Positions 23,131-35,850 of a stretch of DNA of 64,000 nucleotides are shown here, in pieces. Position 1 is the first letter of the stretch; every line of letters starts with the position of its first letter. The notes under the pieces were generated by a model that saw only the letters and a program-made list of their open reading frames with translations, made no database searches and had not been told where the DNA came from. Origin of the DNA: Theobroma cacao. Lineage: Eukaryota; Streptophyta; Magnoliopsida; Malvales; Malvaceae. Location: contig NC_030856.1 of the NCBI RefSeq assembly GCF_000208745.1, forward strand, positions 5,293,376 through 5,357,375. The letters run 5' to 3'. The position numbers and the translations under genes were made by a program.

Positions 23131-23605
23131 TTCTCAAAATCTCCAAACTCATTTGACGGACCTAGAGTTCCTGAGGGGGTAGGATCTTGATGCATCAGAC
23201 ACCGCAGACAAACTCCCTGAAATGGACCAGATGTTAAAACTGTCAAGAAAAGGACTAAATGAATTGAAAATCACAGGATCAAGCAAATCCTGGATTTTTG
23301 CTATACATATAGGCACACACACATGTATATATGGCTCAGATTTTATTCACCGGGGCCAAAAATGAAAACAAGAGATGGGAAGAGCTCTAGATGAGAAAAG
23401 GAATAAAAGGGCTTACTCCAATTGGCAGAACATCATTCATATGATCCACATAGACTACTTTTCCAGCCTATTCTCCCTCGGTGTTTTAGCTGCCCCATTA
23501 TGCCAAACTTACAAGCTGTATCTTGTTTGAGCTCATCATAACCTGAATAACGGGTTACATCTATTGATCTCCTAACACCTCCACGTTTGTGCACCTTGAA
23601 AAGGT
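23130..23605 (-). pseudogene. auxin response factor C-terminal (PB1, domain III/IV) fragment
   Basis: On the minus strand one segment reads [20 protein letters not shown], then [18 protein letters not shown] and RGRIGW. After a one-base shift it continues [14 protein letters not shown] and stops at a donor-like GTAAGC (about 23415). After a short intron-sized gap, EFVCGV, a stop, CIKILPPQEL and QMSLE follow near 23225-23140. This is the two-exon PB1 interaction domain of ARF proteins of the ARF7/ARF19-like activator type, through which ARFs bind Aux/IAA repressors. The frameshift and stops show it is dead. The B3 DNA-binding domain and middle region are absent. Confidence 0.75.
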
Positions 23606-23819
23606 AAATACGTAAATTAGAACCCTTGACCACTGAGATGAAAAGAAAAAGGATTTGCCCTGTGTGCAAGAGTGGTGAGTGCGGACACTTACTTTTGTGG
23701 ACTTGGATTAAAAGAGCTAGAGAAACTTGACTCAATGTGATTGTTAACTTTAGAACAACATACTTGTACAGAGGTAGATTTCCTAATTCCCACCATTCTT
23801 TTGAATCCAAGTAGATTTC

Positions 23820-24036
23820 CTAGAGAGGAGGAGGAGGTGATGGTTTTCTCTTGTCAAGCTTGAGCAGGGGAAGATATAGAGGAATCCGCTTTAGCTTTGG
23901 ACAAACCTATATGAATGTGTTGGAGAATCACAAATCATCACTTAAACTTTACTCAAAATGTTCTTCAATTCAGGTAAATTAGCTAATGCCAATTTCCTTA
24001 GTATGGGATGAGTAAATTTAATGGTGTTGTGTTTTG
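23820..24036 (-). pseudogene. NLR LRR-end scrap
   Basis: Collinear with the last LRR codons of NLR1 (about 13280-13500): GGAGGTGATGG, TTGTCAAGCTTGAGCAGGGG, TTTAGCTTTGGACAA, GAGAATCACAAATCATCA and ATGTTCTTCAATTCAGG correspond in order. No frame is kept. It shows that a further NLR copy once stood between NLR1 and NLR2. Confidence 0.75.
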
Positions 24037-24429
24037 CTAGATATATGATGAGTATGAAAGCAGAGCAAGTGAAAGATAGCTTTTTGGAATAACAGAAGCT
24101 TGATATTTCTTATATGCATTGACTTAGTTTTTTTACATAGCAAAACTTAACAAGTAAGCTTTGATCAGTAGCTAGGCACAAGAATACATACTAATCATTA
24201 CATAAGTCATTCCCTAGATGCATAGCTATCATAATATGATAGGAATCTAGTTGTCTTAATACAAAATGGTCACATATGGTCCTAAGGTTAATAGCATGCA
24301 TTGATGTGGTTTTCAATGCAAGTTTTATTTCAACAAATGATATTATTTTGTCACAATACATAACAGTAATCTCTTGCACGTTTTGTATAACCTAGTTAGC
24401 CAAGAATAAGTTCCACAATCCCATACATC

Positions 24430-26160
24430 AACAAGGGAAGACTTAAAAAAAGTTCCCACGAATTTTTGACCGAGCATCATCGGAATTTTCGATGGAATAT
24501 TGTCGAAAAAAGTACATAATTCTGTTGGCTGTACCACATCAATTTCGTTGGAATAGATTAAAATTTCGATAGGTTATTCCATTGGAAATTTCCAATAGAA
24601 TTTTGTTAGAAATTTTCAACAGAATTTCCTTTGGAAAAGCATTTCCGATGAAATTTCATTGGAAATTTCTTACGAAATTTCCATTGGAAAGCATTTGCAA
24701 CGAAATATTTCGTTGGTAATTTCCAACAGAATGTTCCGTCGATAATGTCTTTCCAACGAAAATTGCCAACAAAATTTTGTGGGTAATGACTAAATTATCA
24801 ATTGACATCCAAAATTCACATTCAAAATTTATAAGAAAGCTACACATTAAAATCTAAAATTCAAAGTCAAGTTCATACAATTAAAAATTGTCATAAACAA
24901 ACAATACCTAAAAATGTCAAACAAATATAAACATAAAGCTAAATGTGCTATTATATGCCATACTAAAAAAGTATCCATGTCCAACAACGGAAAAGAAGTA
25001 TCATATCATGAAATGTTGTGTTTTTACTTGTCAAGATTGAACTTAAAGTACTCATATTTCCCTATTTCGAAAGCGCATTACGCATGATCATTGCTTCCAT
25101 ACGTGCAATAAATTCATTCATACCTTCCGTCATTGCTTCCTTCATGTTTGTCATTCAATTTACATTATTCTTCCTAATTCCTCGCGTATTTCCTCACATA
25201 TCTTACCCTAGTTTTTTGATAGATTTTTCACTTTCTTTTCCAATGCAGTTGCTGAACTAATAGCTTTTGAGTTGATAGGACCACGTCCTGACTCAGATGT
25301 TGCTGTATTGTTGTGTGTTGCACTAAGTACAGCTATAACAAGCACCCAAGTACCAACCCATACACGTGAGTACGTTTAGTCTCCATCCCTCCAATTACTT
25401 CAATCCAAGAATGCAAATCGAATTCTGGCTGAGGAGATGAATATTTATCATACTTCTACAATATTGCAAAATTATACATTTCCTACTAAAAAAAAGGGAT
25501 TAGTTTTCAATTATATCGTTAACTTTGAAGTAAAAATTAATCAATTTTTCAAATACATAGGTAGATTTAGATTTGTTGTCTATAAAATCACCGCAACCCA
25601 CTAAACATTTATGGGTGCAGTTGAACACTTCCAAAAAGTTAATATCTCATTCCATCTCCATTGCTTATATTTATTTACAACTATACATACTCAATTATAA
25701 TCCATATATATAAATAACATGAAAAAAAAAACCCAAGTCAAATTACTAAACATACAAATTAAATTTTATTTGAAAAAAATTACAAAAAACCATATATATA
25801 AATGCCAAGTAAGATTAATTCATGCAATCCTTTTTGCATGAACAATAAATGGAACTGAGTTATCAGTATGCTTTGAAATGCTTTCTTATTTTTGCATTAA
25901 AAGGTTTTGCCTTGCTTTTCTCGATTTGTTTTGCTATTTTTCTGTACCCCATATCGTATCGATAAGGGCATCCTAGATTTCATTTGTGATCTATTCCTTC
26001 GACATGCTTTTGCAGTCCCTAACGTCATTTGTTTTGGCATATGTCATTGCTTTGTTCCTCTCTTCTGAAAGCATGTCTCTTAATTGATCAGAACAAAATT
26101 TATCCCATATCCTTCGAACCAAAACATCTTGATTTGTAGACCAAACAAATTTTTCCTACA
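24430..26160 (-). mobile_element. relic of a CACTA (En/Spm-like) transposon
   Basis: At about 24450-24790 short motifs such as GGAAATTTC, CGATGAAATTTC and TTTCCATTGG recur in both orientations, like the subterminal repeats of CACTA elements. On the minus strand, from about 26155, EKFVWSTNQDVLVRRIWDKF and CSDQLRDMLSEERNKAM follow an AG acceptor. Near 25400-25440 there is EFDLHSWIEVIGGMETKRTH then VYGLVLG. These match, in order, the plant Ptta/En/Spm transposase domain and its conserved VYGLGSQA end. Frames are broken by stops. I could not find a terminal CACTA sequence or inverted ends, so the outer limits are approximate. Confidence 0.65.
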
Positions 26161-27636
26161 TCAAAATAATAGAGTAAATAAAAAAATTGATACCAATTAA
26201 TAAAAAACAAAAAGTTATAATTTAATTGAATAACAAACATAGTAATAACTATAAGATGCATTCATTTTCTTAGTGAAACATATATATATATTCCTATCAA
26301 GGGTCCGGTCCCTACATGTTCCATCAGTTTAAAATTTCCTGTTGGACAAAGGAGTACATACATACATTTATCTTCCTATAATTCTATTGGTTTAATTATA
26401 AATTGGCAAAATCAAAATGGGATGTTTCAATTAAACTGAACACTCCCATAACTTTCACTTATTCATAGTTCCTAGTCCCCCGTATAATTAGAAAAATTAC
26501 TACATTTTATGACTCCCAAGAGTTTATTCCTCATTTACTATAGCCAAAAAGAAGAAAAAACAATTTTTTTATTTTCTGTTACAAGGAGGATTGAATCAAC
26601 ATAATTAATTCATTTGGGAGTCCTGGTGGTGGTGTTATGAAGTATTCTCTTTTTGAAAGGTGAATCTGTTTTTCTGGTGTAAATAAGTCATTAGTTAAGA
26701 AAAAGGCACTTCTCGATTTGCTAGGTTGCAGCCTTTTTTTCAATGTTTTTACATGTACTTTCTGAAAGCTCTGCATCCATATTGGAAAACAGAAATCAAA
26801 ATTCTCAATGCAGGACTGCAGGCCTGAGTTCTGGGTCGGTCAAACTTTGGACAGAAAAAAGAAAAGAAACAGTGAAAAAATTTTGCAGTGATGAAATGAA
26901 AGATTATAGTCTGACTTTGGCCATAGACAAAGTACATCACTAAACTATGGTGGAACACAGCTATTATCAGTCTGAGTTTCCCTGCTTTACTGCTTCAGTA
27001 CTCTTAAGCAAATACAGACATAAAAAAAAAAATCTGTTTTGGTTCAGTTTCCTTCATATTTCTTGGTAACCAAACAGGAAAAAAATAAAAAGAGAAGCAC
27101 AGCACGGCAAAGGAAGCTTTAGCCGTCTGGTCACGGTATGGGAAGGGGAAGCAAGGGGCAAGGGGGTTCGGATGATAGTTTCATAAATGAAGTTGGTCAA
27201 GTGACTGAGCCATGGGGTTAGTATCTGAGTTAATATTTTATTAATAAGTGAATAATCCTTAGTAACAATAAATTTTGATATATTTATATTAAATTGTACT
27301 ATATAAACTATAAACATTATAAAAATAAATAATATCTTTAAATATTCATATTATATTATACATTAATATATAATATTATATAATATTGTAAAATATTAAT
27401 TATTTATATATCAATAAATATAAGTAGTACATTAATTTTATATAATATATATTTATATGTATTATTTTATTATATATAATTAATGATACAATTTATATGC
27501 TATAATGTTATATATTACAAAGTTTGTATACATTATATCTAATTATAAGCAATATATTATAAAAATTAGAGTGATAATTAATAAAGTTATTAATTATAAT
27601 TATATAAATAAAGTTTATTACAAATAAAGTTAATGA
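26161..27636. other. AT-rich spacer, no gene
   Basis: No recognisable protein or RNA gene. The part from about 27220 to 27630 is extremely AT-rich (runs of TATAATATTA type) and directly precedes the duplicated NLR2 3' flank, which starts near 27640. Confidence 0.5.
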
Positions 27637-27996
27637 TGAAAAACCAACACTTTTTTTAGAGTGTGAAATAGAGCTCAACAATCACAATTTGGAAGAGTTC
27701 AACAAACACACACTTATTGGTGAAGAAAATGGGGATGCACTGATTCTAGATATACAAAGTATAAAACATCAGAAAGCAAGATGTTTGAATTGCGACTGTA
27801 CTTCAGCATGTGGGCCTGACTGTAACCTCCTTTCCCATTGCACGTATCTAGTGAAAGACTGAAAACATATAAGAGTAGTGATATTAGTGTATGTTACAAA
27901 GACACAGAAAACAATGAAATGAAAAGAAAATAAGATGAAGCTTGATTTTGCAATTGTAGGATAGAAAAAGGACTCACATTTTACTTTTAAGACGGT

Positions 27997-30900
27997 TCAT
28001 CTAATAGCTTTCACCCATCCCGTTTTGCTGGCATTCCGGAACTTGAGCAAAGGTAGAAGGACATTCTTAGCATCGGGATGGTCCCACTCCATTGATTCCC
28101 AGCATTCCTCTGGATGTATACAGATTTCTTTGAGATCAGGAGGAGTAGATGGTTGACTATTGTCAAGCTCAAGCAGGGGGGGATGTATCGGGATCCTCTT
28201 TAGCTTTGGACAATACATTATCTCAATTCCTTGGGGAGAATCACAAGCCATTACTTCGTTTGTTTTACAAATGCTCTTCAATTCTGGTAGATTGTACAAT
28301 TTCAATTTCCTTAATTTGGGAAGAGTAAACATAACATTGTTCTTGGTACTCATTCCTTCTTTCTCTGATGCTATTATTTCCTCCATTCTTTCACAATTCC
28401 TAACCTCAATCTCTTCCAAGTTTTGGAGATTTTGGAGAACCCACTTTGCTGGCAACAAATTCTTTAATTTTCCACATGAAGTTAAATAAATTACTTTTAA
28501 GAGAGGAAAAAGTGCCAGGCGTTTGTGGTATTGACTCTCCGAATATGACTTTCAAATTCCACAAACCACTTAGTTGAAGAACCTCAAGTGTTTGGAGTGA
28601 TGCACACCATGAGGTAAAAATGGACTCCCATTCATGGCAACTTTCAATTGTACATTCCTTCAAATCAGTTCTGAAAACATCATTTAACGTTGATCCCCTG
28701 CCTTTGCAATGATACAGTTGTAGTTGCCGAATATCAGATGGAAGTATAATTGGATCTTCAGCATTCATATTACAACCGCAAATTGCAACCAATCGACTAT
28801 AACCTCTGTCAAAAGTAATAGACCTATATGACCTCTGTCAAAAGTAATAGACCTATATGAGTTGTAGACCCAATGATCAATCAATTTGTGACTCACCCAA
28901 ATATGGTACTTATTAAGCCTTTTTCTTTGACCAGCATACATGCTCAAGTCATGCACATTGGTGAAGCAACCTTCAAAAACTTCCAGCTTTTTCAGTGTCT
29001 TGATCTCTTCCGCTCTTGATGATGCTGGATGAATGATCAAGTGTTGAAGATGATACTACTTTGACAATATTCCATCTGGGATCTCTTCTAAATCAAAGGT
29101 AAATCCAAGATTGAGATATCTAAGATTTATCAACATTTCCAAACCTAGAGGGAATTTGGTGATGCTTGTTCTTTCAAGATTCAATTTCTTCAAATCTCGA
29201 TTCTTTGACAAAGATGGGATATTTTCTAATTTGTAGCATTCATGAAGCAATAATGCTGTGAGATTCTCTAAATTGGAGATAGAATTGGGCAAACTCCGAA
29301 TAGAATTCAAAGAAAGATCAAGGATCTTAAGATTAAGCATGTGTTCAAAGAAAGATTCTGGAATTTCTTTCAAGGAATTGTTTGAGAGTAACAAAGTTGT
29401 GAGTCTCTGACATTTTAGAGATTGCATATTTTTAGGAATTTTTTATATGGAATTCCTCATTAAGGAAACCTTCTCAAGATCTTCAACCCATTCTTCCTTA
29501 TCTGGCAGTTCTTCCAATTGCATACCAGCTTTTACCAAAAATCTTTTTCTTGTGATATGCAATGCCATATCTCTAACAACATCATGCATCTTTACGTGCG
29601 TGCCCTCCCTAACCCTTTCTAACATACAATTTTCTTCAAGTTTCTCTAAAATAGAATTACCATTACCCTGCATTGCCTGTCTAGTTCTCATTTCATCTAC
29701 AAGTCCTTGTTCCATCCAATGTCCAACTATGTCTTCTTTTTTGATTTCATAATCTTCAGGATACAATGCACAACATAGAAAACAATCTTGGTCCTTTTGT
29801 TCCAGATGGTCATAGCTGAATTTTAAACATCCAAACACCTGATCTTCCATATCTTTGATGTTTCTTATGTAACCTCTCAATTCATTCAAAGCATTTTGCC
29901 ACACAAGAGGATTAGATATTCCCCTCATACAGCCAGCTACTGTGACGATTGCAAGAGGAAGTCCATCACATTCCCTCACAACAAGTTTTATTATTGATTC
30001 TAAAGTTGGATTAAGCAACATGTCTTGTCCGACTTTGCTTAAGAATAATTGCATTGCCTCATCCGTAGAAAGACAGGGCACTTGGACTTTCTTACATCCG
30101 ATTGATCGAACAACCTCTTCTGAGCGTGTTGTCAACACTAACTTGCAACCATTATCTATAGTTGGCTCAAGGATTCCAACTTCCTCAAGAGAGAAGCTGC
30201 TCCATACGTCATCCAATGTTAGCACAAATCTCCCCTGTTTCCTCAATATTTCTGATAGCTTTTCAGCCCTGATAATTGTATTCTCGTGATCCGGCAAGTT
30301 TTCTTTCAATTGGCTTGCAATGTCCTTTTGTAGCCTTCGAACATCAAAGTCTTGGGATACAGTTGTCCAAATCAATTTAGTAAACTTAGCTTCTTTCAAC
30401 AACCTATTGTGGACATGCTTCATAATGGTTGTTTTTCCTATTCCTCCCATCCCACACACTCCAATCATTCTAACTCCACCCCCCATCAAGTATTCATAAA
30501 TTTTTTCTGTTATAGTAGTGGTCCCTGCTAACCCCGGTGTTGGCAGTTTAACCCTTAAGGTTGAAGGATCATCAACCTTTATTTACTTTATTTAGCAAGA
30601 ACGCAGGAGATATTTGCCTTTATTTACTTTATCGTCAACACCTTGTGCCTGACTAATCTTCTTCTCTACTTTTTTGAACCAACTTTCAACTTCCAGCTTT
30701 GGCATTTTCCCCAAATGAAGCTCTTCTTCCAACTTTTTGTGGGTATCTGCTTTTCGATCATGCAAATCTGCTTGAGCTTGTTTGAAATCATCCACATATT
30801 CTTTGACTTTTCTGTGGTATTTTAGATACTTTGTAGCTGGTTGACCAATGAACTTAATAACCTCAATGATTGGTCCTATCAAGTTCATATTAGCTTGTCC

Positions 30901-30999
30901 CTGCACCAAGTTGTGGTATTGATTCGTGAAGAATGAATGCAGAGGCATATCAAGTTTATGAAGTAAAGGAATTGAAAAGTAAATCCATTGAAGATACAT
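27997..30999 (-). pseudogene. CC-NB-LRR pseudogene, close paralogue of NLR1 (NLR2)
   Basis: Collinear with NLR1 throughout. The coiled coil (30999-30592, MNLIGPIIEVIKFIG) leads to two in-frame stops (TAA at 30592-30594 and 30583-30585). There, about 80 bp encoding the CC-NB linker has been replaced by a short filler. NB-ARC is otherwise complete in 30489-29443: GMGGIGKTT, LTLDDVW, GLPLA, CFLCCALYPED and MHD. A TAA at 29443-29445 and a TAG at 29056-29058 are single-base nonsense changes relative to NLR1. A 29-bp tandem duplication (28802-28859) shifts the frame, and a one-base insertion near 28497 shifts it again. The end (RNASKTGWVKAIR) also differs from NLR1. Like NLR1, and unlike NLR3, it lacks about 30 residues in the mid-LRR. 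It cannot make a full receptor. Confidence 0.93.
28802..28859. repeat. 29-bp perfect tandem duplication in NLR2
   Basis: ACCTCTGTCAAAAGTAATAG plus GACCTATATG minus its overlap, 29 bp in all, occurs twice in direct succession (28802-28830 and 28831-28859). NLR1 has one copy. Since 29 is not a multiple of three, the LRR frame is lost here. The two copies are identical, so the event is recent. Confidence 0.95.
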
Positions 31000-31940
31000 A
31001 AAGTAGTAGATAGAAATTAAACAATTAATTTAACTTAGGAAAAAATCAAATTATGCAGTACCAATGTAAACAAAAAATTAAATTTTGAGCTTAGTCACCC
31101 ATTTGATATGAAATCCTCAGCCCTAAATCTGTAAAGCCAAGCTTAGTTCAAGTGGTTGTGGTCAGTTAGGTTTGGCTAAGGAATTTAGATTTGAGACCAG
31201 TGTTGTTTTTTCCTTTTTTCTTTTTTTTTTCTTATTTTAGAAAGAATAAGGACATTAACAATCATGAGCTAGTGTTATTATTCTACAATCTACACCACAA
31301 TGAAAAGCAAAAGAATTAAAAAGAATAAAAATAAAAACTACTGAAGAAGGTAAAACATTCTTGCAATTTATGGGAATCAAAAATAATGAGAAGTTAAATA
31401 AGTACCTGTCCTGACTGATAAATAGTTATTGGAAGATATTGGCTAGAATAGTAGAAGATGCAGAGAACAAAGGCCCTGAAAGTAATTTAAGCGGCAAACT
31501 TCCTTGCGCCTATCTGCACACTAGCTCTCTGCTAGAAGACATTTACATGAAAGAAAGGAAAATGTTTAAGGTTAGAGTTCATATGTCAAGACAATTGCTA
31601 ACTGATTCACTGCATTAATGTTCTGTGTAAAGAAATTGCCTGACAAGGAATCAAGTAAGCAAGGCACTCACAGTTTAGGAGAATCAAAAGAAGAAGAAAA
31701 GAGCTTGTTACAGCAGGCTGATACTTACTGGAAAGGCTGAGATGAGAACCAGCAATTAATGTTCCTAGCTAATTTTTATGCTCTCTGCAAAAGCGACGGA
31801 AAAAGGAAGAAAGGAAAAGGTAGGAGGGGGAGTCAATGAAACTGTTCAGGAAATAGCAGAGAAATAATGCAGCCTTTGGCTGATTCCACTTTTTCTTTGG
31901 ACATTTTCTTGGCAAATACAGGGTCTGACTTTAGAGATTG
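31000..31940 (-). promoter_or_regulatory. upstream region of NLR2
   Basis: Collinear with 16136-16890 upstream of NLR1 (for example GGAAATAGCAGAGAAATAAT at about 31850 and AATTTTTATGCTCTCTGCAA at about 31770). It also holds a segment (31430-31610) absent from NLR1 but present at 9080-9245. No gene is present. Confidence 0.5.
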
Positions 31941-34490
31941 CTAATGAAATTTCTGAATTCAGACATGACAATTATTAAAGACTAAAATTATGAAATGTTA
32001 TAACCTAACAATTAAATAATGGGTAAAATATCTCCACTCTCTTAACTTGTAATCAAAATTCCAAACAGGGTTAAAAAAGTAGCTGAAACATTCTTGCCTA
32101 ATCAGGAGTTGACAGAATTCAAGATCTTTTGCGTCTTCACTCTTAACTGTTACGGTGGCTGTTTGAGTGTGATTCAGCTGTGGTGCCCTCCTTTTTAGCT
32201 GGGAGAGGGCAGAAGCTCTGTTTTGTTTCCCATTGGACAAAAACTGAAAAATGGTTAGGAAAAAGAGGCTGCAATACCTAGAGTAGAAGTTTAGTATGGC
32301 TATGGATATGGCTCTTGGTTCTTGAATGAAGTATGGCAAACCCCACTTGTTTTTATATGCTGCTAGTTTAAAAAAGACATCTTCTATATTAAACAACTTT
32401 TTTAAAAAAATTTATTCATTATCGTGCTTATTTATTTATCTTGAATTTTATGCAAACAAAAGAAATTATATTTACAAATTTATACCACTCAATGAGATGA
32501 GGGAAGTATTTATCATATTTCTATTTTTTTTTCATTTAGAGATTATCCACAAGTATTTTTATTTTATTTTAATTCTTATTTGGAGAAAGCGGAATTGAAA
32601 CCTAAGCTTTTGAGTAAGGTAGACATACACCTAAAATTGAACAATATCCACAATTTTAATATGTTTAATCGGTGTAATTTATTTAATATGTTCTTTTACA
32701 ATGTATTAATCCTTATTATTAATTAGTCGAGATGTACATATATTTCTTATTCAAAAAATTGGATTCACCTTCATCCGATCAAATAAAAAAAAGTATTAAT
32801 AAATATAAGTTAAGAAATTTCATGATAAAGAAAATTAATTGCAGTAATAATGGTAAGAGACCAATGGTGCTTTAATAGATTATAAAGTTTTGAATAGGAT
32901 TATAAGATGAATGACCCTACATGTTGGAAAATATGGTACTCTAATAACTTTTTGAATCAAATAATTAATTACCCTACATATTCCAAAATCATGTGCTTAT
33001 AGTTAGAACCCATCAACAAAGCAAGAAAAAAGGCCCCTTGTCTTTCTATTCTCTCCTCCTTACACCTTTTCCCTCAAAGTTCAAATCATTTATCACATTA
33101 ATTTTTGTTGTTTATCCTCAAGTAATCACCTATACATTTTTTATCACAATAAACATAATTGAAGATAATAGTATATATGTCACGATCTCACTCGTTCTTT
33201 TAGCTATAAAAGAGATGGATATCCTTTGATCTGAGCTTACCTCAGATTATAATATAACTCACGAAGACATATCTACATCAATAAAGAATTGAGTTTTGAA
33301 TATGAATCCAAATCTTATCTAAGGTTTTTGGTTTATCTTTCCGTTCATAATTGGCCTTGACCTTGTCATAATAGTATTCAGCCCACTTTGTTCTTGTTCA
33401 TGTATAATTTGCACCACCTATTATTATTATCTTTTAAATTTTAAATTAAAAAAGATAAATGCCAATAAGTGCCTTACGAATGCTTATAAAATATTACATT
33501 TAAAATGCTAGCAATTGCTTGTCAATATGATAATTCCTGAAACTTTGATTAAAATCATTAAAGTTTAAGAATTAAAAATGCTTAAATAAAACTAAGTTTA
33601 AAAATCAAAATTTATCATATTTAATGTAAGTTCTATCAAATACATTATTTAGAATATTATTTTAATTAATTATATATATATGAAAAATTAAAATAATTTG
33701 AATGACTTTAATATAATATTAGTCTTATTTTAGATTAAGGTAAAATATTCTTATATATTAAGTTTTAATCAAAATTTTAAACGGATCCATTAGTTTTTTA
33801 AATGAGTACTCCACCTCAAAAGTATAAACACGGTTAACACTAAAATATTTTTTTCCTTTATTAGTTAAAAAAATTATTATTATATAATTTAAAAAAAATA
33901 ATTTAGGAAACACCGATCAGCTTCTCCAAAGAGCATTTCAAGCGTTGGCTTTCTCTCAATCTCTTCACATCAACAGAAACCTTTCTTTCTATGGAAGTCG
34001 TTGCTTCTTTCCGGTTCAATCTCCACTGAGAAGTTGAGGTTTTGAAATGGATTCATATGTCTATTTGGCTTTTGTTTTCTTGTTGATTTTCGTTTTTGAG
34101 TTTTACTTCATTTGGATTGGTTTTGTTGCAAACTTTTTTATAAATAGAGATACCCATTGAGCTAAAGTAGAAGAATTTACAGTTTTCATTACTCTTATCA
34201 GTAGAAAACTGTTTCTTTTTCTTAAAAGGTTTATCTAGAAATGGTATATTTTTATGTGATTCAGTTTGGCAATGAAGTATGCTTTGCAATTTGTTCCCCT
34301 ATGTAGACATCCTACTTAGGCATGAAATATACAATTATTGCCGAAACACCAGCCGTAGTTTTAAAGTTAGACCGCCTGGCTGTGAGCCCCGGCAGATGCC
34401 AAAATGTGTTGCCTCTTGTACCATCAAGCATGGGGATTTTCTGCACACCTACGTGGTTAGGAGTGCATTTGCCTCAAGCCTATGTTAACT
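31941..34490. other. intergenic, no gene recognised
   Basis: Mostly AT-rich. Short frames (for example at 31998-32396 and 33993-34030) show no family resemblance. A segment at about 34330-34480 is more GC-rich (CCGCCTGGCTGTGAGCCCC) and could be part of an unidentified repeat, but nothing supports a gene. Confidence 0.4.
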
Positions 34491-34494
34491 TGTT

Positions 34495-34870
34495 TTTTAT
34501 TTTTTTTTTTGAAAAGTGAATTTTATTGAGTCGAAGCTAGATGCCATAATAAGTTTAGCACCCAGACCGGTAGAGGACTCCTCTTGACATAAGAAGCTAG
34601 CTAGCTTTAGAAAGGGTTAACCTACGATTTACAAAAGAAGCTGCTCAAGAAAACCTTTGGCAGCAATAACAAACAAAAAAGCCTCTGTCCACAGAAAGAC
34701 AAACGGCCAGCAAAGGATCTTAAACCAGTAACAAAACACCCTGAATTTGAACAACTAGAACTCTTAAGTAGTAAGAGAGAAAATCAGCACCAAAACAAAC
34801 ACATGGGCCAATCCAAACAAGATCTCAAAAACATCAAGGAGTGGTAGACAGAGTTGCAACGCCTCCCTAG
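34495..34870 (-). mobile_element. probable LINE-like 3' end
   Basis: Read on the minus strand, the segment ends GACTCAATAAAATTCACTTTTC followed at once by an A-rich tract (the T-run at about 34499-34512 on the plus strand). A polyadenylation-like AATAAA directly before a terminal A-tail fits a LINE-type or retroposed 3' end. No coding part is present and I could not define a target duplication. Assignment is inference from the tail structure. Confidence 0.4.
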
Positions 34871-35119
34871 CCTTTTCATTATTCCTCTATTTCCCCAATT
34901 CTGGGAACCTTAGAGCCTAAACCCCATTTTACAATTTCTCCCCTGTTCTCCCTGTTCGATCCCCTGACTAGTATAATTTCTCGATTCAAAACAACACTGA
35001 TTCAATCTGATGGGAGAATCAAAGTAAATATTTGACCTGTAAAAGTTTTTGATTTTCCATTGAAATTTTGGCGAAAACCTACGGAAGACCACTTAAATGT
35101 TGTCTGCTTGTTTGTGTAA

Positions 35120-35311
35120 AACGGGCCAATGTTACAAAAAATGGAACAATTCTCAAAACTGGAGATATTGTCTCAGTTAGCAGGAAAGGAAGATTAAAGG
35201 TGAGCTACCAATTCGATCCAATCCTACTGTCGGCAAAAGGGCCTCTACATTTTACTACAAGGAAGGGAAAGTCTACCGTTGAACTCACCCGAGCAGCTGC
35301 CCGTGGGTGAG
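35120..35311 (+). pseudogene. tail exons of the S4-domain gene, copy 2
   Basis: NVTKNGTILKTGDIVSVSRK then GRLKV matches the S4 fragment at 11620-11855. It is followed by a donor-like AAAG|GTGAGC and by TTRKGKSTVELTR, the counterpart of the last exon of an S4 protein (KKGKFAVEL). The last exon frame ends differently because the DNA is fused directly to sequence equivalent to 12660, removing about 800 bp. Homology to copy 1 starts near 34876. A broken fragment, carried along when the NLR unit duplicated. Confidence 0.7.
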
Positions 35312-35850
35312 TGGATGCAAAAGCAAAACAAAGATAATAAAAACCTTCTAATCATACATTAAACACTGAATGAAGTAGTTAACAACCTTAATTACTTCAA
35401 ATCGTACAGCAAAGCTTAATTCCTTGTTTTGGTGGTAGAAAACCAACACCCTTTATTTTGAGAGTGTGAAATAGAACTTAACAATTACAATTTGAAAGAG
35501 TTCAACAAACAAAACGCTACTTGGTAAATAAAAAGGGATGGATTGAATCTAGAATTACCAAAGCATATAACATCAGAAAGCAAGATGTTTGAATTGCGAT
35601 TCTACTTCAGCATTTGGGCTTGACTAAAACCTTCTTTCCCATTGTATGTATCAAGCAAAGAATGAAACCATATAAGTAATATTAGTATATGTTACACACA
35701 GAAAATAAAATGAAAAGAAAATAAGATGAAACCAGATTTTGCAATTGTATGATAAAGAAAGACTCACATTATGCTTTTAAAGACAGTTCATCAAACAGCT
35801 GGCACTTCCATACATTATCCCTGGAACTTGAGCAAAGGTAGAAGGACATT
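35312..35850. other. 3' flank of NLR3
   Basis: Collinear with the NLR1 flank 12660-13153 and the NLR2 flank 27640-27996. It contains the short former C-terminal coding part of NLR3 just beyond the premature stop (about 35800-35850). No separate gene. Confidence 0.55.
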
